Assembly (NCBI GenBank): GCA_017474285.1
Contig: JAFVHT010000053.1
Span: 1 to 32,548 of the forward strand
From: Acetobacter sp.
GTDB lineage: Bacteria > Pseudomonadota > Alphaproteobacteria > Acetobacterales > Acetobacteraceae
Length of the DNA stretch: 32,548 nt
Reading direction: 5' to 3'
The translations under genes and the position numbers were made by a program. Positions 29,708-32,548 of the stretch are shown one piece after another (within the stretch, counting starts at the first letter, position 1; every line of letters begins with the position of its first letter). The notes under the pieces are model-generated. The model was not told the DNA's origin. It ran no database searches and saw only the letters and a list, made by a program, of their open reading frames with translations.

Positions 29708-31819
29708 TTACGGGTTTAAAACAGCATAAACGGCCATATTTTCCCATACACGTTGTACATAATTACGTGTTTCGGATAAGGGAATAGACTCAATCCAATC
29801 AATCATAGCGTTGTCCGAAGCATTTTCTGATGTTAGGCCTTGTGCCGCAGGGTTTCCCATTGTATTTAGCCAACGTTTGACGCGCCCAGGCCCAGCATTA
29901 TAAGCCGCAGTAATATAGGGTATAACGGGTCCGAAGCTTTTTCTGAGATGCAATAAATAGGCTGTACCTAATTGCATGTTTTCTGTAGGGGTACGTAGTC
30001 CACGTGCTGTGGCAAAAAAAGCAGAGAGTTTTGTGTCACGTAGCATATCAGCAGCGGTTGAAGGTTTCAGTTGCATAAGCCCAATGGCACGAGAAGGACT
30101 GATGGCCTGCGGGTTAAAACTGCTTTCTTGCCGTATTAACCCAAGAACAAACCCTGTCGGAAGAACACTTTCAGGGGGTGTGTAGGGCGCGGGCCAGCCA
30201 GAGCGCAACAATAAAACACCATTTTTTCCCGCCAAACGCGCAGCAGTAACGGCAATGTCTTGTAACCCTAACCGATCCGCAATGGCAGAAACAGCAACAA
30301 GCCCAGATGGAGATTTATTTTGTTGTAAAAGTAGGATCAAAAAATCACGTGCATGGGGGCGATCTCCTATTTCAATGAGGAGAGTTGCCGCCTGTGTGAG
30401 ATCACTTTGATTGAGAGGGTTATTCAGGGCAGACGTGCGAGACAAAGGAGGGTGTGCTGCGAGGGCTTGTTGTAGGCGTTGCGGGAGGCTCTGACTTCTA
30501 TAGGGTGCACGGAGTAAAACATCGTGATCTCCGTCTAAACAGGCGGCTGCCATTTGCCCGTAAAACGTGCTAGGAAAAGCAGCAGCATTTTGCCATGCAT
30601 TGTGGGCGGCATTGTTATCGCCTTCATCAGCAAAAGCCCGACCAAGCCAATAAAAACCACGGCTCCGTGTTAATAATGCAGGCGATGTGGTTAGGCTTTG
30701 AAAAAATGTACGCGCTGTTGTTGGATCGTGCATTTTACGCAGTGCAATCCAACCGCTTAAAAATTGTGAATCAAGTCGGTAACGTCCCATAATGGACGTA
30801 TCATCTGCAATGGTAAAAACATCGGCAGGAGCAAAGGTATTGTATAAGAGTTCGTAGGCAAGGGCGCTTCGCTCATGCCAAAAAGCAAGGGTATACTCTT
30901 TTGCACGTTGTTCAGCTTGTATCCCCGTTACTTTCCAAAAGGAAACAGCGCCCTCATAATTTTTATTTCTTCGAAGCCAACGTGCATGGTTGAGAACTAA
31001 AAGCGGGTTTTGACGTAAAGCCTCCGGAAGAATATTGGCTAACAGTTCTGCTGAAGAATCTCCTGTATGAAAGGCTAAAATGGCTTTAGCGAGGTTTTGC
31101 TGTTCTGTAGCCAAATAGGGGAGCGTGCGTCGTGCTGCTTCAAGTTTGCCAGCACGTTCTTCACGTTGAAAACGTTTCCATGAGGCGGCAGGCGTTATTA
31201 GTGCAGGAAAAGTGTTAATGAGTGTCGTGGCATCAGCCGGGGCATCATTACCAACGATCCACGCTTGAGAGGCTTCCGTTTGTAAATGCTCAGAGAGTGC
31301 TGTATCAGCAGTAGCGGTAAGAGAAAAACACTGTGCGAGAGCTTGCGCATAAGTTAGTTTTTGGGTGTGGCAAAGGGTATTCAGCACTTTTGGGTTGGTT
31401 TCTGTGGCGAGGGCTTGTTCCATCCGTCTGATAAAAAGTCGCCGTCTAGGCCAAATAGGGGTTTGGGCTAAAAAATCAGCATATTCTTGCGCAGGAGCGT
31501 GTGCTGTGCTGACGAGTTTAAGCCATTCCGCTAGACGTGTTTTAAGGAGAGGGGGGACGTTTTGCGGTAAGGTAGAAAAGAGGTTCTTTGTATTTTGATT
31601 GTGCGTAAAAGCTGTTTGAGTGGAGGAAATAGAGTGCGTAGGAGAAGAAGAATTTATTTCTGAATAGGGTGTTGAGGAGGGTGTTTCAGAATGTTGAGGA
31701 GCTGTGTTGGTGCATCCGCTTAAAGTAAGGAGCAAGGCAAGGGAGGATGCCATTGTAAAACGTTGCCTGCAGAGGAAGAAAAAAACGCGCACGCTAACGA
31801 CTCCGATTACTCTAAACAT
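29708..31819 (-). CDS. slt: Soluble-type lytic murein transglycosylase, predicted lipoprotein
   Basis: Cleaves peptidoglycan glycan strands with formation of 1,6-anhydromuramyl ends. The 703-residue product has a signal with lipobox LSGC (Cys about residue 36), suggesting outer- or inner-membrane anchoring. A Ser/Thr-rich stretch follows, then a long alpha-helical superhelical (Slt70 U/L-like) region. The C-terminal transglycosylase domain has catalytic Glu about 565 in GLIRQESSFNPQAISPSRA, then IGLMQLKPSTA, AAYNAGPGRVKRWL and IPLSETRNYVQRV. The long basic n-region suggests the true start may be internal, for example at residue 23 (MASSLALLLTLSGC). Related to Slt rather than MltC or MltE by length and layout. 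Confidence 0.92.
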   Translation of the reverse strand: MFRVIGVVSVRVFFFLCRQRFTMASSLALLLTLSGCTNTAPQHSETPSSTPYSEINSSSPTHSISSTQTAFTHNQNTKNLFSTLPQNVPPLLKTRLAEWLKLVSTAHAPAQEYADFLAQTPIWPRRRLFIRRMEQALATETNPKVLNTLCHTQKLTYAQALAQCFSLTATADTALSEHLQTEASQAWIVGNDAPADATTLINTFPALITPAASWKRFQREERAGKLEAARRTLPYLATEQQNLAKAILAFHTGDSSAELLANILPEALRQNPLLVLNHARWLRRNKNYEGAVSFWKVTGIQAEQRAKEYTLAFWHERSALAYELLYNTFAPADVFTIADDTSIMGRYRLDSQFLSGWIALRKMHDPTTARTFFQSLTTSPALLTRSRGFYWLGRAFADEGDNNAAHNAWQNAAAFPSTFYGQMAAACLDGDHDVLLRAPYRSQSLPQRLQQALAAHPPLSRTSALNNPLNQSDLTQAATLLIEIGDRPHARDFLILLLQQNKSPSGLVAVSAIADRLGLQDIAVTAARLAGKNGVLLLRSGWPAPYTPPESVLPTGFVLGLIRQESSFNPQAISPSRAIGLMQLKPSTAADMLRDTKLSAFFATARGLRTPTENMQLGTAYLLHLRKSFGPVIPYITAAYNAGPGRVKRWLNTMGNPAAQGLTSENASDNAMIDWIESIPLSETRNYVQRVWENMAVYAVLNP

Positions 31820-31855
31820 TTGAATAAAAAATAAAGACTAACAAAAACGCGGTAA

Positions 31856-32029
31856 ATTCTAAATAATTGTAACAGATTTTTTTGTGGTATAGCTAGTTTT
31901 GCCTTCTATCTGTTCCTTGCTTCTTCAGCAAGTAAGCTAACAGCCTCTAAGCAGAGACTCGCTTCTCTCGAAGAACAAGCTAAAAAAAGCACCAAACAAA
32001 ACAGCAAAACAAAAAAACTCATCGAGTAA
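31856..32029 (+). pseudogene. Start-less coding fragment with a membrane segment and basic coil
   Basis: An open frame between TAA at 31853-31855 and TAA at 32027-32029 has no ATG, GTG or TTG near its beginning. Its translation is strongly structured: a hydrophobic stretch (CGIASFAFYLFLASSAS) followed by a Lys/Gln/Ser-rich amphipathic tail (QRLASLEEQAKK, then KSTKQNSKTKKLIE). This looks like the C-terminal or internal remnant of a membrane-anchored protein rather than noise, and it lies beside TPR gene remnants in an otherwise gene-poor 250-base gap upstream of the transglycosylase. I do not recognise the family. A non-canonical ATT start at 31856 is possible but unlikely. Confidence 0.35.
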
Positions 32030-32071
32030 AGTTAGTCACGCAGCAGCCAACCGCTACCGCTTTAGACATGC

Positions 32072-32374
32072 TCAAAAATTTCTTTTGACGAGAAGATTAT
32101 GCCGTGCGTCTTTTACGCTCTTTTGAATATCTACGTCTGGGTTGTCCTTAAAACGATAAACCAATTCTTCCCATTCAGCGCGTGCTTGTCCTATACGATG
32201 TAAATTGTAAAGATCACACCCCTTGTTGAATAAAGCATTTGCCACGTCTTCTTGTATATCTTGGTCTTGTGAGTTACCGAAGCGTGTGATGAGGTCATTA
32301 TTTACGGCAAGTGCTTCCTCATAGCGATGTAAGCTTCCAAGATCACACCCCTTATTGTTTAAAGCATTTGCCAC
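32072..32374 (-). CDS. TPR-repeat protein, probably a truncated remnant
   Basis: The frame encodes tetratricopeptide-like repeats of 43 residues (129 bases). ITRFGNSQD...VANALNNKGCDLGSLHRYEEAL is followed by a second copy, ITRFGNSQD...VANALFNKGCDLYNLHRIGQA, and a partial third ending WEELVYRFKDNPDVDIQ. The open frame runs upstream to an in-frame TAA at 32438-32440, but the only start is a GTG at 32374, in mid-repeat and without a ribosome binding site. It is therefore likely the C-terminal remnant of a larger TPR gene. Such repeats usually mediate protein-protein contact; no specific function can be assigned. Confidence 0.5.
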   Translation of the reverse strand: MANALNNKGCDLGSLHRYEEALAVNNDLITRFGNSQDQDIQEDVANALFNKGCDLYNLHRIGQARAEWEELVYRFKDNPDVDIQKSVKDARHNLLVKRNF

Positions 32375-32437
32375 TTGTTCTTGTATTATTTTGTCTTGTG
32401 AATTACCGAAGCGTGTGATAATGCTTTCCGTCTTTTC

Positions 32438-32548
32438 TTAATTTGGGATCATATTCAAAAGCGGAAGACGATACTGTGCTTGTAGTGTTATGAGTTGGAT
32501 ATCACGGTCTTTTGATGTCCAGAAATAAGAAACCAATTCTTTCCAAAC
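32438..32548 (-). CDS. C-terminal end of a second TPR-type gene, cut by the window edge
   Basis: Thirty-six codons open to the right edge end at TAA 32438-32440. The residues WKELVSYFWTSKDRDIQ align without gaps to WEELVYRFKDNPDVDIQ at the end of the neighbouring TPR frame. This suggests tandem paralogues or a duplicated 3' end. It shares the reading frame with the downstream remnant, so a nonsense mutation splitting one gene is an alternative, though the matching C-terminal modules favour two units. Confidence 0.4.
   Translation of the reverse strand, partial: VWKELVSYFWTSKDRDIQLITLQAQYRLPLLNMIPN

Noticed and set aside
32072..32548. CRISPR-like direct repeats
   Set aside because: The 129-base periodicity is that of a coding TPR repeat in frame, with no short repeat-spacer structure.

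Overview
The window reads as chromosome from an alphaproteobacterium, most likely an acetic acid bacterium (Acetobacteraceae). GC content is modest, roughly mid-40s percent by eye. Placement rests on gene order and protein style: rpsT beside dnaA-dnaN-recF-gyrB; kdsA-pyrG-secG-tpiA next to a SurA/PpiD-type gene and trpEGDC; an E1-beta subunit carrying its own lipoyl domain in pdhA-pdhB-pdhC-lpd-lipA; and a RatA/COQ10 protein after lipA. I could not run any database search.

Layout. Positions 1-4.4 kb are on the minus strand: ubiE, coaBC and dut (ubiquinone, coenzyme A, dUTP hygiene), preceded by an AT-rich 524-residue AAA_13/RloC-like protein whose ATPase motifs are all degenerate. Positions 4.66-11.9 kb are on the plus strand: rpsT, a gene-free stretch of about 500 bases, then dnaA, dnaN, recF and gyrB. 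dnaA carries a single-base frameshift between Walker A and Walker B, the only clear break in a core gene here. Positions 12-15.8 kb are on the minus strand: tpiA, secG, pyrG and kdsA, the last two overlapping by ATGA. Positions 16-29 kb are on the plus strand: a membrane-anchored SurA/PpiD-like chaperone, trpE-trpG-trpD-trpC, the pyruvate dehydrogenase complex with lipoyl synthase, and ratA. Positions 29.1-31.8 kb are on the minus strand: a lipoprotein lytic transglycosylase followed by pncC. The right end (31.85-32.55 kb) looks like decayed accessory DNA: a start-less fragment with a membrane segment and remnants of tandem TPR genes with 43-residue repeats.

How the genes fit together. The plus-strand core is replication initiation, clamp, gap repair and gyrase. 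The second plus-strand block joins four tryptophan steps with pyruvate oxidation; lpd and lipA supply E3 and the lipoyl cofactor used by the lipoyl domains of PdhB and PdhC. The most unusual points are the dnaA frameshift, the degenerate AAA_13 gene sitting where alphaproteobacteria usually have mutM and an enoyl-CoA hydratase gene (with ubiB also absent between ubiE and coaBC), and the TPR remnants at the right edge. No tRNA, rRNA, CRISPR array or intact insertion sequence was recognised.
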